A stretch of DNA of 64,000 nucleotides from Paragordius varius (GCA_964247055.1 OZ176058.1:930001-994000); one strand, 5' to 3'; counted from the stretch's first letter, positions 1 to 12,972 are shown. Program-made: numbers and translations. The notes: generated from the letters alone by a model not told the origin.

Positions 1-867
1 GCAATTTGTTTTATTTTATGTTTTTATTTTTTTAAATTTTTGGTGGATTATTATTTATATGTTAATAAAATATTTGTTGTTTGGTTTTTAAATTAAATAT
101 CTAGATATTATATTTGCGATTCAAAAAATATAAGAGTTTAAATGAAATATATTTTTGCGGTTCACAATATTTATTATTATAATATAGTAATAACAAATTT
201 AATCAAGGCATCCTAGGCTTACTTCTATAATACAATTATTTTTTTTCTTTCATACATTCGGAATGAAAGAGCTCGCGTTGATTTAAGGTTATTATATTTT
301 TACAAGTGTGACCTTTAAGTAACGCTTAGAAAACCGAGTAGCTTTTCCCAATCAAGTAAAAATTATTAAACCATTAAATACGTCGAGAATGACTAGCTTA
401 ACCCTCAGTTTTGCCCCATCCTGTATAAAATTGTGTTTTTTTTGAAATAGTGAAAGCCTATAAATTTATGAGTTTGAAAGCCGTTTTCGAAAAATGTGTG
501 GGCCTATTCAGTTTTAATAGGGTACATTTTTAATGTTTTACAAATGCTTCGTAGATAATTAAGCTTTATTTGAATTAGTTCCACACTTTGGCTCCACTGA
601 GAAAATCGGGTTTTTGACAGAATTGTTGGCCAGTCTCAATAGTCTTTTCTTATTGTTTCATAATTTCTGCGAGCCTAAGCGTTTTTTGAAATTAGCTTAG
701 CCCAGCTTATTTTGAAAATAGAAACTGCATAATTGTTATGACAACTTTCGAAAAACATATAAGCCCATGTTTTAAACCCGGTAATTTTTCAAATATAATT
801 GCGCCGAGAGTGACTAAGCCATTTATTCAGGGAAGTGGCAAATTTGAGTTAATTTAAGTGATTATAA

Positions 868-1123
868 CATTTACAGATAGAATTTACCCTTGAAAAATTC
901 AAATTCGCCCTTGAACAATTCAAATTCACCCTAAAATATTTTTTTTTTGATATTATTAAAAAATGAAAGTTCGTTTAAATTAACATACCTAAAAAATAAT
1001 AGACTATGCCATACAATAATTCATATTAATGATACATATTAGCTGAAAATACTTTATTTTTAGGGTGAATTTGAATTGTAGGGTGAAATTGTTCAAGAGT
1101 GAATTTGAGGTGTAAATGGTGTA
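868..1123. mobile_element. MITE family A (ACCATTTACAG ends) in S1
   Basis: The inverted ends carry two to three direct copies of a short motif reading aattcaaattcacccttgaa on one side and its complement (agggtgaatttgaattg) on the other. The interior is AT-rich. The same element sits at the matching place in the other S1 copies, at 19,358-19,625 and 32,004-32,262. The ends lie next to TA-rich DNA, compatible with a TA target duplication as in Tc1/mariner-type MITEs. No protein is encoded. Confidence 0.65.
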
Positions 1124-1436
1124 TTATTTTTTCTGATTTTAATATATATCATTATATAGTGTTTAGAATCTTGAGAGAATTTTAGCCTCAGTGTTTAAAA
1201 CCTTAAATTTATAAGCTATGGTACAATAAGTAATACAACTCAAATCCATTTATTGATAGTAGTTGAAACACCAGATAAAACATTTGCAAAAAATTTGAGA
1301 TGTTAATTGTACATTTTTAAACGATTTATTTAATTATAGCGTAAATTATAGTATGAGCTTAAAACTATTAGGAATAAATTTTAGTTCATCTAGGAATAAA
1401 AACATACTTAAAATATATTTATGATTTTAAATACAG

Positions 1437-1440
<4 letters not shown>

Positions 1441-1482
<42 letters not shown>
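1441..1482. repeat. (TA)n microsatellite
   Basis: This is 42 bp of uninterrupted TA dinucleotides. The array holds several more such tracts, near 26,382-26,411, 28,796-28,830, 30,520-30,548 and 31,256-31,287. Confidence 0.95.
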
Positions 1483-1486
<4 letters not shown>

Positions 1487-3300
1487 TTCAAATTACGTTG
1501 GATTCGATTGGTGTTTTTATAAATCAATATATAATTTTTTGTAAATCAAATGAATCCCATATTTATTATATGATATAGTTATATTAGTTTACTTAAATGC
1601 TTTCAATGATAATTATGAATTTATTAAAGTTTTAGTTGAAATATTGTGTTATAAACAAACGATTTAACTATCTTTGATTATATCCACTGAAATAATTTGG
1701 CAATATTTTTGCATTCTTAATCAGTTAGGGGTTATGAATTTAATCGCATTTATTAGAGTTTAATCATAAAAATCAAACAAATTAAAGATTTAAATATTCA
1801 TTTCTTACATAACATATTCTAGATCGAATTTGAAATTTTGTATAAAATAATATATTTGTTGAAAACCTCAATAAGTCCAATAAAATTCATGTAGGTATAA
1901 TAGATAATATTTAAAATTTAAATTACCATAATAGACAAATCTAACATTACTTACTCTGGTTATAATTATATGTGAGATATATTTATTTTTAAATTCTAGG
2001 TTTTATAAACAGGACAACCTTAAGGTTAAATTCATAAAAAACGGTAAAAATTTAAATTTACCTATTATACTGTGATTTTTTATTTTATAATAGACCCATT
2101 ATACGCTACTATATAACCAAATAGCAAACAAAACGTGTTATAACAAAGTCATAATGAATTCTAAGCTCAATAAAACTAAGATATTTTAAAAATTAATGTT
2201 TTTTCTTAACTTATTTTATTTCACAGAATATATACAGTAAATTATAACAAAATTATCATTATATCTTTATAATATGATACCGCCATTTGATTCAGTTGTG
2301 ATAAAAGACTTGATTCGTTGACTTGGTTTATGTGTTTGTGGTTTAAATAATATTTAAATGAGTTTTTGACATGCGGCTGCTGCAAATATTAATTAATTTA
2401 CGTCAAAATTTTTTCAAAAGCTGCAAGTTTTTTATCACCACTAAATAACAACGGCATATATAAATAATATTTTCCACTAGGGAATACATAGATTAATTTT
2501 ATGTGTAGATAATTTAACCTTATAACTCTTTTAAAATACCTATAAATGATCCTTAGATATATATTAATGCTAATTTGGCATATTGTCTTATCATCAATTG
2601 TTAATCACATTACAAAAAAATTGTACAGAAATATTAAAAGACTTAATATAAGACAACCATACTAGTTATACTTTTATTTCTCACATAAACTATTTAGTTA
2701 GAATTTTAAAATATATAATTAAGATAAGAATTTACTTTTATTCCTTATTTTGCAACACACAACGATTAGTTATATTGTAAACAAGGTCTAAAACATATAT
2801 ATAATTGTAAATATATATCTGTTTTTGTCTGTATAATTCCCAAACAAATTTTCTGTTGGTAACACTTGCCCAAACTATTATACGGCTCACAAAAACAAGG
2901 TAATCAGGCTTTATACCTATCAAATTCATAAGCAATTAGAGAGGAAGATGCCCATACACAAATCACTTTACAAAAGACTTAAGTTCCCTTGATAGAAACT
3001 TAGTGGGAAGTGATGTATTTGAAATATAAAGATTAAAGGTAAAAAAAACAATTAAACCATTTCAAAGACATTCATGATTTTTAATATTGATTTTTAATAT
3101 AAATTATGGTCTTAATGCAAATTAAGGAATGTAAATTATTATGGACTCAATTCAATATTTCAAAAATAATATTAAATTTAGGCCCAAAAAATATGACTGT
3201 CTTGATAAAAAAAATATTTGTTATTTTACATTTTGTCTTTATATTATTGCCTCGAATTAAAATTTTCACAATATCCTGCATAGAGCATGATAATTAATTA

Positions 3301-3578
3301 TACCATTTACAGCTCAAGTTCAATCTTTACTCTATTTCACCCTCAAACTCAAATTTCCGTCAAGCAATACAAATTTACCCTAAAATAAACTATTTCGTAT
3401 AATAGAAACTAGATATTTATATTTTTTAATAAATAAAATTTCGTTTAGTATTAACATAATACTGAAATATTACACTATTTTATAAAAAATAACATAAGTA
3501 TTGATGTGTTATAGCTCGAAAGGGTGAATTTAATTGCTCAAGGGTGAAACAAGAGTGAATTTTAAGTGTTAATGGTAT
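3301..3578. mobile_element. MITE family A copy
   Basis: It has inverted ends (ataccatttacagctc and gtgttaatggtatat) with internal caccctcaaactcaaa-like repeats. The matching copy in S2-II is at 9,593-9,868, and another in the inverted S2-II is at 47,585-47,912. The insertion therefore predates duplication of the segment. Confidence 0.6.
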
Positions 3579-3920
3579 ATGGACCATGCAAATAAATCAT
3601 ACACATTTAATTTGTATAGTTTTATATTTAGACAAAAATAGTGGTTATACATAGTAAGAATGATGACCATTTTGCTATTTTAATTGTCTAAGAAAATAAA
3701 TAAATTTGCTTGTAAGATGCCATGTTTGAATTTTTCATTTTCGCATAAGTTACATATTTTATTTAAACGATATATTTTTAATATTTAAAAATGTAATAAT
3801 TGTTGGCCGAGGCAGATTTTATTTGTTTTAATAAAAAAAATTATAAGAAAACCCACATTTTTAAAAAGTTATTTAGAAAAAATAAATCATTACATCGGTA
3901 GAAGATATAATTTTAAATTA

Positions 3921-6204
3921 CACAGTGTGCAAAATTGGGGGTATTTATTTTCTCAGGATATTATATTAAGCTTAATATGACCGTTGTGACATAGACATCC
4001 TAAAAATATAAGGATAAAAAAAATTGTCAATGTAGAAAATTTTTTTTTCACTTTTACCATATATGGATATATTCGGAAAAAATCAATTTATTTGCATAAT
4101 ACTTGATCAAAAATTATAAAACTTATATATAATATAAATAATATTAAATAAATATTATTTGCAAATTTTGGCTCAATATGAATGGATAGATTTAAAATAA
4201 ACGTCAATTTATTAAATCCAACTAAATTTAGCCCTTTATATTAGTAACATAAAAAATACCTGATGAAAATCAATATAATATGCGCCAAAATTTAAGTTTA
4301 ACTTTATATGTTAATATAAATATTACTTATATATAATAAAAATTAGGTTTTAACTAAGTTAAAAATTTTTGAAATTTTTTATTTTACTAAAATAAAATTA
4401 AATTTTTTTAATATCAACTGTAATATAATCATGTCTGGTGATTATAAATATAACCATATGGATTTTTTTACCTGGATTTTTGAATTGTAGATGATATTGA
4501 CTGTTGCTTTACCCTGATATGATGGTATATTTTATAATAATTATAGATAAATATATTTGGAATTTAGATAATAATATTGAAAAACCAATGTAATCCATTG
4601 TGAAAATCATATTTTAAAGACAAACTTGCTAATCACAAGCAAACATCCACCAGAAAATTATATTTTGATACATTATGTTCATTGTGTAATAAATTAATAT
4701 ATTTAATTTTTTTAATATAAAATTGTTTACTTGGTTTTGAACGAATGTGGGCAAGGTCCATCCAAAGATTTCTATTAGTTTTAATGTTGAGTTCTGCCAA
4801 AGAATTGATTTCTCTTAGATCATGCGCTTCTTAAGCCATCGCAAACAACCTATCCTACTTCGGGTATATGAAATTCAACTCGTTGAAAAAGTTCTTGATA
4901 TTGAGAAAGTCTTTTTGCCAAAATATTAATAACATGAAATACCCGATTAAAATAAAAATGATTATCAACACCTTTTAAAAGATTTAAATATAAGAATTTG
5001 AAGAAATGGTATTCAAAAAAAAATTAAACGGGCTGCAAAATCTTGTCTCATGAACCGTGCAACATACTATAACTATAAAAACTTGCAGACATTTATATTA
5101 AAAATAAGTATGACATAAAATTTAATTGATAATTCAGGGCCATAAATAAGCTTTTAGAGCCCAAGTTTTGGTAAAACTGATGTATACTTCGTTAACACTT
5201 TCTTTTGCCATAAACCGTTTTTTAAAAAATCATTCAAGAAAAAACTGGCCGTATTCAGAAGATTTTTTTAAATTTTAAATTTCTAAATGAACCTAAAATA
5301 ATTATGTGCCTGAATACTGGCATAACTCAACATAACAAAAAATAGCAATCTATGGAGGAGTTTTATTTAAATTAGATGGACCTTGCCCACATTCGTTCAA
5401 AACCAAGTAAACAATTTTATATTAAAAAAATTAAATATATTAATTTATTACACAATGAACATAATGTATCAAAATATAATTTTCTGGTGGATGTTTGCTT
5501 GTGATTAGCAAGTTTGTCTTTAAAATATGATTTTCACAATGGATTACATTGGTTTTTCAATGTTATATCTAAATTCCAAATATATTTATCTATAATTATT
5601 ATAAAATATACCATCATATCAGGGTAAAGCAACAGTCAATATCATCTACAATTCAAAAATCCAGGTAAAAAAATCCATATGGTTATATTTATAATCACCA
5701 GACATGATTATATTACAGTTGATATTAAAAAAATTTAATTTTATTTTAGTAAAATAAAAAATTTCAAAAATTTTTAACTTAGTTAAAACCTAATTTTTAT
5801 TATATATAAGTAATATTTATATTAACATATAAAGTTAAACTTAAATTTTGGCGCATATTATATTGATTTTCATCAAGTATTTTTTATGTTACTAATATAA
5901 AGGGCTAAATTTAGTTGGATTTAATAAATTGACGTTTATTTTAAATCTATCCATTCATATTGAGCCAAAATTTGCAAATAATATTTATTTAATATTATTT
6001 ATATTATATATAAGTTTTATAATTTTTGATCAAGTATTATGCAAATAAATTGATTTTTTCCGAATATATCCATATATGGAAAAAGTGAAAAAAAAATTTT
6101 CTACATTGACAATTTTTTTTATCCTTATATTTTTGAGATGTATATGTCACAAGGGTTATATTAAGCTAGGTATGATATCTTGAGTAAATTTGTTGCACAC
6201 TGTG
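3921..6204. mobile_element. Foldback DNA transposon with about 800-bp inverted arms
   Basis: The left arm (about 3,921-4,765) is repeated as its reverse complement at about 5,376-6,204, with very few differences over most of its length. The outermost 80 bp have diverged more. A loop of about 610 bp (4,766-5,375) separates the arms, and I recognise no transposase in it. The termini are cacagtgtgcaa and ttgcacactgtg, flanked on each side by TTA. The three paralogous S2 copies (near 10,165, 40,725 and 47,260) have the uninterrupted site with TTA once, so this is a filled site with a 3-bp duplication. A TTA duplication suits PIF/Harbinger, and the CACAG ends could also suit CACTA/EnSpm. The superfamily is unresolved. 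Confidence 0.85.
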
Positions 6205-8088
6205 TTATACATAATGGTAAAATAATGTGCTGAACAAAAAGTATTCCCTGCAATAATTTATTGGTGGTTTATTATTTAATCCCGCTAATTAAATATTAAA
6301 ATTATACAGACAAAATTGAGAAAGATTAATTTTTTAAACCTTGAAATTCCTACATAAACTGAATAATTTCAATTTTGGAATATTTAATTAAGGGTGTTAC
6401 CAATTTGACCTCCATTTTTTATTTTGCCGCCCAAAAAAATCAAGGAATAAATGTATGGTTGTCTTTTGCAAAATATTTTATATTTTACAGTATTAAAAAT
6501 ATACTAATAAAACGTAAAAATATAAAGAAAAACTTTTTTTCAAAAGACAATTATACATTTTTATACTTTAATTTATTCTATAATAATCATGAAATAATAA
6601 TCTTTAAATATATTATAGATTGTATTTCCAAACATCCCAATTTTATATTTTGCAATTTAAAACTATGAGTTTTATTTAAGTCAATCAAAAGCATCCATTG
6701 TCTTTTGGACAAAAATATTCTTTTAATTTTTACATTTTGTCCGTATAATTTTATTTATTACTGTTTGACATTTAGTCTGTATATTTTTAATTAATCTATT
6801 TACGGGCACCAAAATATATGTGAATCAGCAAATATTTTATTAAATGATCTGGTTTTCGATCAAAATCGAAAAAAATTTTATAACGTAATATTTACTGTTA
6901 TGATTTTTTTTAATTTAAAGGAGTGTTTGAGAGTTATATGAGCCAAAAATTTAAAATACTAACGAGAGCGTCATTAGTATAAATATAAATTAGAATATAT
7001 GAAGAAAAGTGCTACGCAATAAACAAAGCCATATTAAACATGTAATATTATTGGTTCTTTAAAAAGAAAATATATGCTAAAACAATTATAATCATATAAT
7101 TATTGAAAATTACCAACATATTAAATAAAGAGTACTCATTAAAAATATTATAGATATACAAAATGAATATAATTAAATCAGCCATCATATGAACCATTAC
7201 AGTAAAAAAGACTAGAACTTTTAAATGTGTATATAACTGATCGTGTTAAGTTGGTAATTAATTCAGGTATATTTCTAAATTGATGGGTTTTAAGGTGTAT
7301 AGCTGTCTTATTCATTTAAAAAGATTGGTAAATGGACCAAAAATTAACATTAGAATATGAGGTGTATAAAACACCCATACACACTGATTTATGGTTTTTA
7401 AAATTTCGCTTGAAAATATTTATCTCAATCCATGACTTTTAAATATTTAATAAAATTTTACATTCTTTTTATTTATAAAATCATTTAAAAACATATCTGA
7501 AATATTCATCCATCATTTTATTGACATATTTTTAATTAACCTTATTACTATTCATCCATCACATCATCTGCTTGGGTCTTACCCAACTTTTTTTAAATTG
7601 CATTCTATATATAGAAAATTAAAAAATAATTATCCAGACATGTTTAAATAAAATCACAAAGATTTTAATAATGTTTAATAGGTATGAAAATCATTGCTTA
7701 TGTGGGTGAAATTTTAATAAGAAAAGTAATTTAAAGTATTGTTGTCTTTTGAAATATTTGTATATGTCTTCATAATTTTTATTTTAACAGCAATTAAACA
7801 CACCCTTTAAAAATAAATTATATTAAAGGAGGCTCTTTGTGTAATTTAGATATCAAAATATCGTATAAAATATTTTGGTGCAATTTCGGCTATTGATCCC
7901 GGCTTTTGAACATAAAAACTCAATAAATAAAAAAACTAATTCGATAGATATTTTCTTGTTACAAAATGTATGGAAAAGTATTTAAAATATATTTATTGGA
8001 TCGTTTGTAGTAATGATAATAAGCTTGCGCCTTAGTCATTGTCAAAATAATTATTTGAGAGCGACTAATTGGGTACACCTTTCACACA

Positions 8089-8109
8089 CATATATATATA
8101 TATATATAG

Positions 8110-8146
<37 letters not shown>

Positions 8147-8151
8147 ATATA
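8089..8151. repeat. (AT)n microsatellite
   Basis: This is an imperfect AT tract of about 60 bp inside S2-I. The inverted partner has its own longer AT tract at 38,758-38,823, so the tract predates duplication and has changed length since. Confidence 0.9.
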
Positions 8152-8243
8152 AGAAATTAAAATGTCGCATAGAGTTTTTTTCAGATTTGACAATTTTGAT
8201 CTAGCTGTGAGTTTTTCAAACACCCGAATAGTAAATTTATATA

Positions 8244-8466
8244 CATTCATGTATCCTTTATTTATCAAAAATTTATTATCTTTCGTTAAACGGATATTTC
8301 GTTAAAGAATGGAAAAACAAGAGCTCTATGCTATTAACAATATCATATTTATCAAAAAAGTAAAAGAATTACCATAGAGCTCTTGTTTTTTCCATTCTTT
8401 ACCAAATATTTATAACCATTTAACGAAAAAAAATAAATTTTGATAAAAATAAAGGATACATGACTG
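8244..8466. mobile_element. Palindromic MITE C, TA target, left copy
   Basis: The two halves are reverse complements around about 8,350. Both contain gagctcttgttt or its complement, and both end in a gtatcctttatttatcaaaa block. The outer ends are cattcatgtatcc and ggatacatgactg, bounded by TA on both sides, as expected for a Tc1/mariner-type non-autonomous element. The other copy, 38,428-38,647, sits at the same point of the inverted S2-I segment. Confidence 0.75.
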
Positions 8467-8538
8467 TATACAGACAAAAAATAAAAACATGATGCCAAAT
8501 ATTTTACCAACAAACAAACATTTTTTATCTATCTATAT

Positions 8539-8712
8539 TACCATTTACAATTCAAATTCACCCTCGAATAATTCGAAGTCACCCTAAAAATAAAGTGTTT
8601 CTGGGCTAATATAATAAAAATTTAGGCAATTTTTAATCTTAAAAAACACATAATTAATTTTAGGGTAAGTTTGAATTGGTTAAGGGTGAATTTGGCGTGT
8701 AAATCGTATAAT
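8539..8712. mobile_element. MITE family A, short copy
   Basis: It opens with taccatttacaattcaaatt and closes with the complementary gaatttggcgtgtaaatcg. The interior contains tttctgggctaat, also seen in other copies. It lies between S2-I and S2-II. Confidence 0.65.
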
Positions 8713-9592
8713 AAACAACACACACGGGAACATATTATAGATAAAAGTGCACACTATCCCACCAAGTCAAACGAAAAAAAGGTTAAATATTTGATTAGAT
8801 ATGATAAAAATTGGAGTAAACAACAGTGATCCTGATAAGGTTTTTATTCGGCATAAATAACACTTGTTTAAACGACAAGCCAATCATAAATGCAAAAATT
8901 AAACTAAGTGATTAAAAGACTTAATATAAAGACAACCACACTAGTTAAACTTTGATATTTTCCACATATCTAATTAGAAATTTAAAATATGTGATTAAGC
9001 TAAGGATATACTTTCTATTTTCATATTTTCCAATACACACAACGATAAGTTATATTCCAAAAATCAAGGTCTTAAACTTATATACGATTGCCTTTAAAAT
9101 ACATATCATGTTTTATTTGTATGATTCCCAAACAAATTTGTTGTTAGTACCACTTGCCTATACGACTATGGAGTTCATAAAAACATGGTAATCAGGCTTT
9201 ATACCTATCAAATTCATAAACAATTTGAGAGGAAGAGGTCCTATACAAAAATCACTTTATGAAAGCCTTAGGTTCTCTTGATAGACTCAACCTAGAGGGA
9301 TAGTGATGTAACATCAATATTTTAAATATAAATTAAACGTAAAAAAATAATTACAATTATTAAATGTCAAACGTGATTTTATATAATGTTTTTAAATATA
9401 AATTATGGTTTATGTGCACAATAAGTGTATTGTTACACTCAATTCAATATTTCAAAACTTCATGTAGAAAATTTTACGTTCAAAGAAAGTAGTCTTAATA
9501 AAAAATATCTGTTATTTCACATATCTTAAAAATATTATTAACTGTAATTATAATTATCACAATATCATGCACATAGCACTTTAATTATATAC

Positions 9593-9868
9593 CATTTACA
9601 GTAAGTTGATTTTAAACAATATAAATTCACCCTCAAACAATTTAAATTCACCCTCGAACAATTCAAATTTACCCTAAAATAAACTATTTGTTTTTTAAAA
9701 ACTACATATTTTATATTTTTAAAATATAATTTGGTTAATATTAACATAGTACTGAAAAATACACTATATAAATTAATAATTTACACTAATGATATGTTAT
9801 ATTAGGCCAACACATTTTGTGTTAGGGTGAAGAATTGTTCAAGGGTGAATAATAAGTGTTAATGATAA
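9593..9868. mobile_element. MITE family A copy
   Basis: It starts accatttacagtaagttg and ends caagggtgaataataagtgt. Three tandem caccctcaaacaatttaaa-type units form the left inverted end. It is orthologous in position to 3,301-3,578 and 47,585-47,912. Confidence 0.6.
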
Positions 9869-10461
9869 TATGGACCATGTAATAGGCCATACATTAATTT
9901 GTCTGGTTTATATTTAGACATGCAAAATAGTAGTTATACATAGCAAGAATAATTGGCTAACAAGTAAATTTGCTTGTAAGATGCCATATATAAGATTTTC
10001 ATTTCATAACATATTTTATTTAAACACTATTTCCAAAAAATTAAGAATGTAATGATTGTTGGCCGATGCAGATATATGTTTTAATAAATAATATTAAAAA
10101 AACCCACATTTTTACAAAAAAGCCAAATTGATATTAATTAATAAAAAATAAATTACTCCATAGCAGATATAAATATTAAATTATAAGTCATAATGGTAAA
10201 ATAATGAGCCGAACTAAAAAGTGTTCCATGTAATTTTTTGGTCGTTTATAATTTATTCCCGTTAATAACATTAAATATTATCATGCATAAAATAAAAAAG
10301 GACAACCATTTTTAAACCATATTTCCTACATAAACTGTATAATTTCAATTTTGGAATATTTGATTGAGAGTGTTACCAATATCACCTCTATTATTTATTT
10401 TGCCCAAAAAGATATGAAGTAAAAAAAGCATGGTTGTCTTTTACAAAATATTTTTATATTT

Positions 10462-10739
10462 TGCAAAAATTGAAATTATACGGACAAAACTTAAAAATAT
10501 AAAAAAAAATTTTTTTCAAAAGACAATTATACATTTTTATACTTTGATTTATTCTATAATAATCATGAAATAATAATCTTTAAATATATTATTGGTTGTA
10601 TTTCCAAACATCCCTATTTTATATTTTGCAATTTAAAACTATGAGTTTTATTTAAGTCAATCAAAAGCATCCATTGTCTTTTGGACAAAAATATTCTTTT
10701 AATTTTTACATTTTGTCCGTATTATTTTATTTATTACTG
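10462..10739. mobile_element. MITE family B copy
   Basis: The left end reads aattgaaattatacggacaa and the right end the complementary tacattttgtccgtatta. Inside, a cattgtcttttggacaaaa block is shared with 6,660-6,770 and, inverted, with 40.2 and 46.7 kb. Confidence 0.65.
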
Positions 10740-12087
10740 TTTGACATTTAGTCTGTATATTTTTAATTAATCTATTTACGGGCAACATTTCCAAAATATA
10801 TGTGAATCAGCAAATATTTTAAATGATCTGGTTTTCGATCAAAATCGAAAAAAATTTTATAACGTAATATTTACTGTTATGATTTTTTTTAATTTAAAGG
10901 AGTGTTTGAGAGTTATATGAGCCAAAAATTTAAAATACTAACGAGAGCGTCATTAGTATAAATATAATTTAGAATATATGAAGAAAAGTGCTACGCAATA
11001 AACAAAGCCATATTAAACATGTAATATTATTGGTTCTTTAAAAAGAAAATATATGCTAAAACAATTATAATCATACAAATATTGAATATTACCAACACAT
11101 TAAATAAAGTATACTCATTGAAATTTTGTGATTTCACATAATTGTTACATAAAGCCAGCCATCTACATATGAAACATTACATTAAAAAAACTGAAACAAT
11201 TTTTAGGTATAAATTATCGTGTTAAGTTGGAAATTTATAATTCAGGTATATTTTAAATCGGTCGGTTTTAAGAAGTAAAGCTATCTTATTCGCTTAAAAA
11301 GATTGGTAAATGGACCAAAAATTAACATTAGAATAGGTGTATAAAACACTCATATACACTGTATTTGATTGTTTTTATACACTTTTCGCTTGAAAAGATG
11401 ACTTTTAATTATTTAATAAAATTTTAAATTATTTTTATTGAAATCATTAAAAAAAAAATCTGAAATATTCATCCATCATTTTATTGACAAATTTCTAAAT
11501 AACTTTATTACTATTCATCCATCACATCATCTGCTTGGGAACCCAATTATTTTTAAATCGCATTCTATACATAGTAAATATAAAATTTAAATTGTCCAGA
11601 CATGTTTAAATAAAATCACAAAGATACTAATAATGTATAATAGGTATGAAAATCATTGCTTAATTGTGGGTGAAATTTTAATAAGAAAAGTAAGTTTAAA
11701 GTATAGTTGTCTTTTGAAATATTTGTCTTTATATTTTTTGTTTGTCTTTATAATTTTTTTTAACAGCAATTACTCTATAAAAATAGATTATATTATAGGA
11801 GGCATTTTAGGTATTTTAAACAAAAATATTTTGTAATATGCAATTTTGGCTATTGATCCCGGCTTTTGAACATAAAAACTCACTAAATAAAAAAATTAAT
11901 TCGATAGATTTTTTCTTGCTACGGAATGTAAGGAAAAGTATTTAATCATTTGTAGTAATAATAAGAGGCTTACGCTTTAGTCATTATTAATAATTCCATT
12001 ACTGAGCGGGACTAATTGGGTGTACCTTTCATAAAAATTAAATTTCAGATTTGCCAAAGTGGAATTTCTATATATAATATCTGTGAT

Positions 12088-12474
12088 TAGGGTTGTGCAT
12101 TTGACTGCTTATTGAAAAAAGTCCAGTCAGACCCAGTCAGACCATGGTCATGACCACTACTTAAGTAAATATCATGCGATATTGGAGATTGTGAAAATAA
12201 TGAATGCGTTTTACTATGTTTTTTTCTTTTATATACGTTTTGATATATTTATTATTTAAAAATATGTTCAAACAAAATTAATCAAGAATTTTGTTTTCAA
12301 ATGAATTTTGCCACCTGTTTGTGGACTTCTAAATCTTCAAAAACATAGCTTTTAATACTGGAGAATTCAAAAAAAAATTATAGCAATTTATCAAAAAACA
12401 GCTGTTTTTTATATGACCCAGGTCAAAAAATAAATAATCACTGACCTGGTCATGACCCGGTCAGCTCAACCCTA
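12088..12474. mobile_element. TAGGGTTG-ended non-autonomous element (hAT-like), left copy
   Basis: The ends are tagggttgtgcatttgact and the inverted gctcaaccctac. The interior contains the palindrome ggtcatgacc near both ends. The same element is at 44,880-45,256 at the equivalent position of the inverted S2-II segment. TAGGG-type ends occur in Ac-like hAT elements. I could not define an 8-bp duplication, so the superfamily is tentative. Confidence 0.55.
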
Positions 12475-12688
12475 CCTTTGAATTATTAAAAACCCCTCAT
12501 CGTAAATTCTTATAATAATTGCGTTTAGTTGACGCATTTTTCTATAATGTACAAGGTGCGACCGTTTTCGATTGGAAAAAAATATTCTACAACCGCATTC
12601 ACAATTTAACTATCGAATTATAAATCATTCAATAAAAATTATTTTTGATCCCCAATTTTAAACCAAAAAATATAGATTTTTCTACTAA

Positions 12689-12972
12689 CAGTAAATGAGA
12701 TTATACAGTCAAAACGTAAAATAAAGACAAATATATTTTTTAAAAGACAGCCATACTTTTTCAAACCTTAATTTTTTTAAATATAACTCATTGTTTCAAA
12801 CATCAAATATAAAATAGAGATAGGCATTAATAACACAATCAATTAATATTTTACTATTGTTATTTAATGTTTTAAATAGCAATTAGGGTTTAAAAAAGTA
12901 TGGTTGTCTTTTGAAAAAAGATTTCTGTGTTTTTAATTGTGCGTTTTTTCCGTATAATTTCAGTTTTTACTG
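12689..12972. mobile_element. MITE family B copy
   Basis: It begins cagtaaatgagattatacag and ends with the complementary cgtataatttcagtttttac followed by tg. The subterminal agccatactttttcaaacc is mirrored by gggtttaaaaaagtatggt. Its inverted partner is 44,351-44,640. Confidence 0.75.

Larger units (their letters stand above)
1..2640 (+). repeat. Array segment S1, copy 1
   Basis: This non-coding segment runs off the left edge of the window. The same landmarks occur in the same order at 16,840-21,110 (same strand) and, inverted, at 30,395-33,065 and 40,768-41,715. Landmarks are a block reading TTTTGCCCCATCCTGTATAA near 410, a MITE near 870-1,120, a gctatggtacaataagtaa block near 1,215, and catgcggctgct near 2,370. 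No conserved reading frame runs across the copies, so this is repeat DNA and not a gene family. Confidence 0.8.
2640..8480 (+). repeat. Array segment S2, type I, left arm
   Basis: It is colinear with 8,905-12,690 on the same strand, and inverted with 38,385-40,745 and 44,640-48,650. Shared landmarks include a block reading ggtaatcaggctttatacct (2,899 and 9,185), a block reading actaacgagagcgtcattag (6,959 and 10,939), and a catcacatcatctgcttggg block (7,558). It is interrupted by a foldback transposon at 3,921-6,204. A palindromic MITE near its end is shared only with the 38.4-kb copy, which is why I call both type I. No gene seen. Confidence 0.8.
8905..12690 (+). repeat. Array segment S2, type II, left arm
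   Basis: It follows the same landmark order as S2-I but lacks the foldback element and the palindromic MITE C. It carries instead a TAGGGTTG-ended element (12,088-12,474) that is shared only with the inverted copy at 44.9 kb. The inverted partner is 44,640-48,650. No conserved coding frame was seen. Confidence 0.8.

Noticed and set aside
8013-8268. Tyr/Ile-rich frames on both strands
   Set aside because: They are produced by translation of an AT microsatellite.
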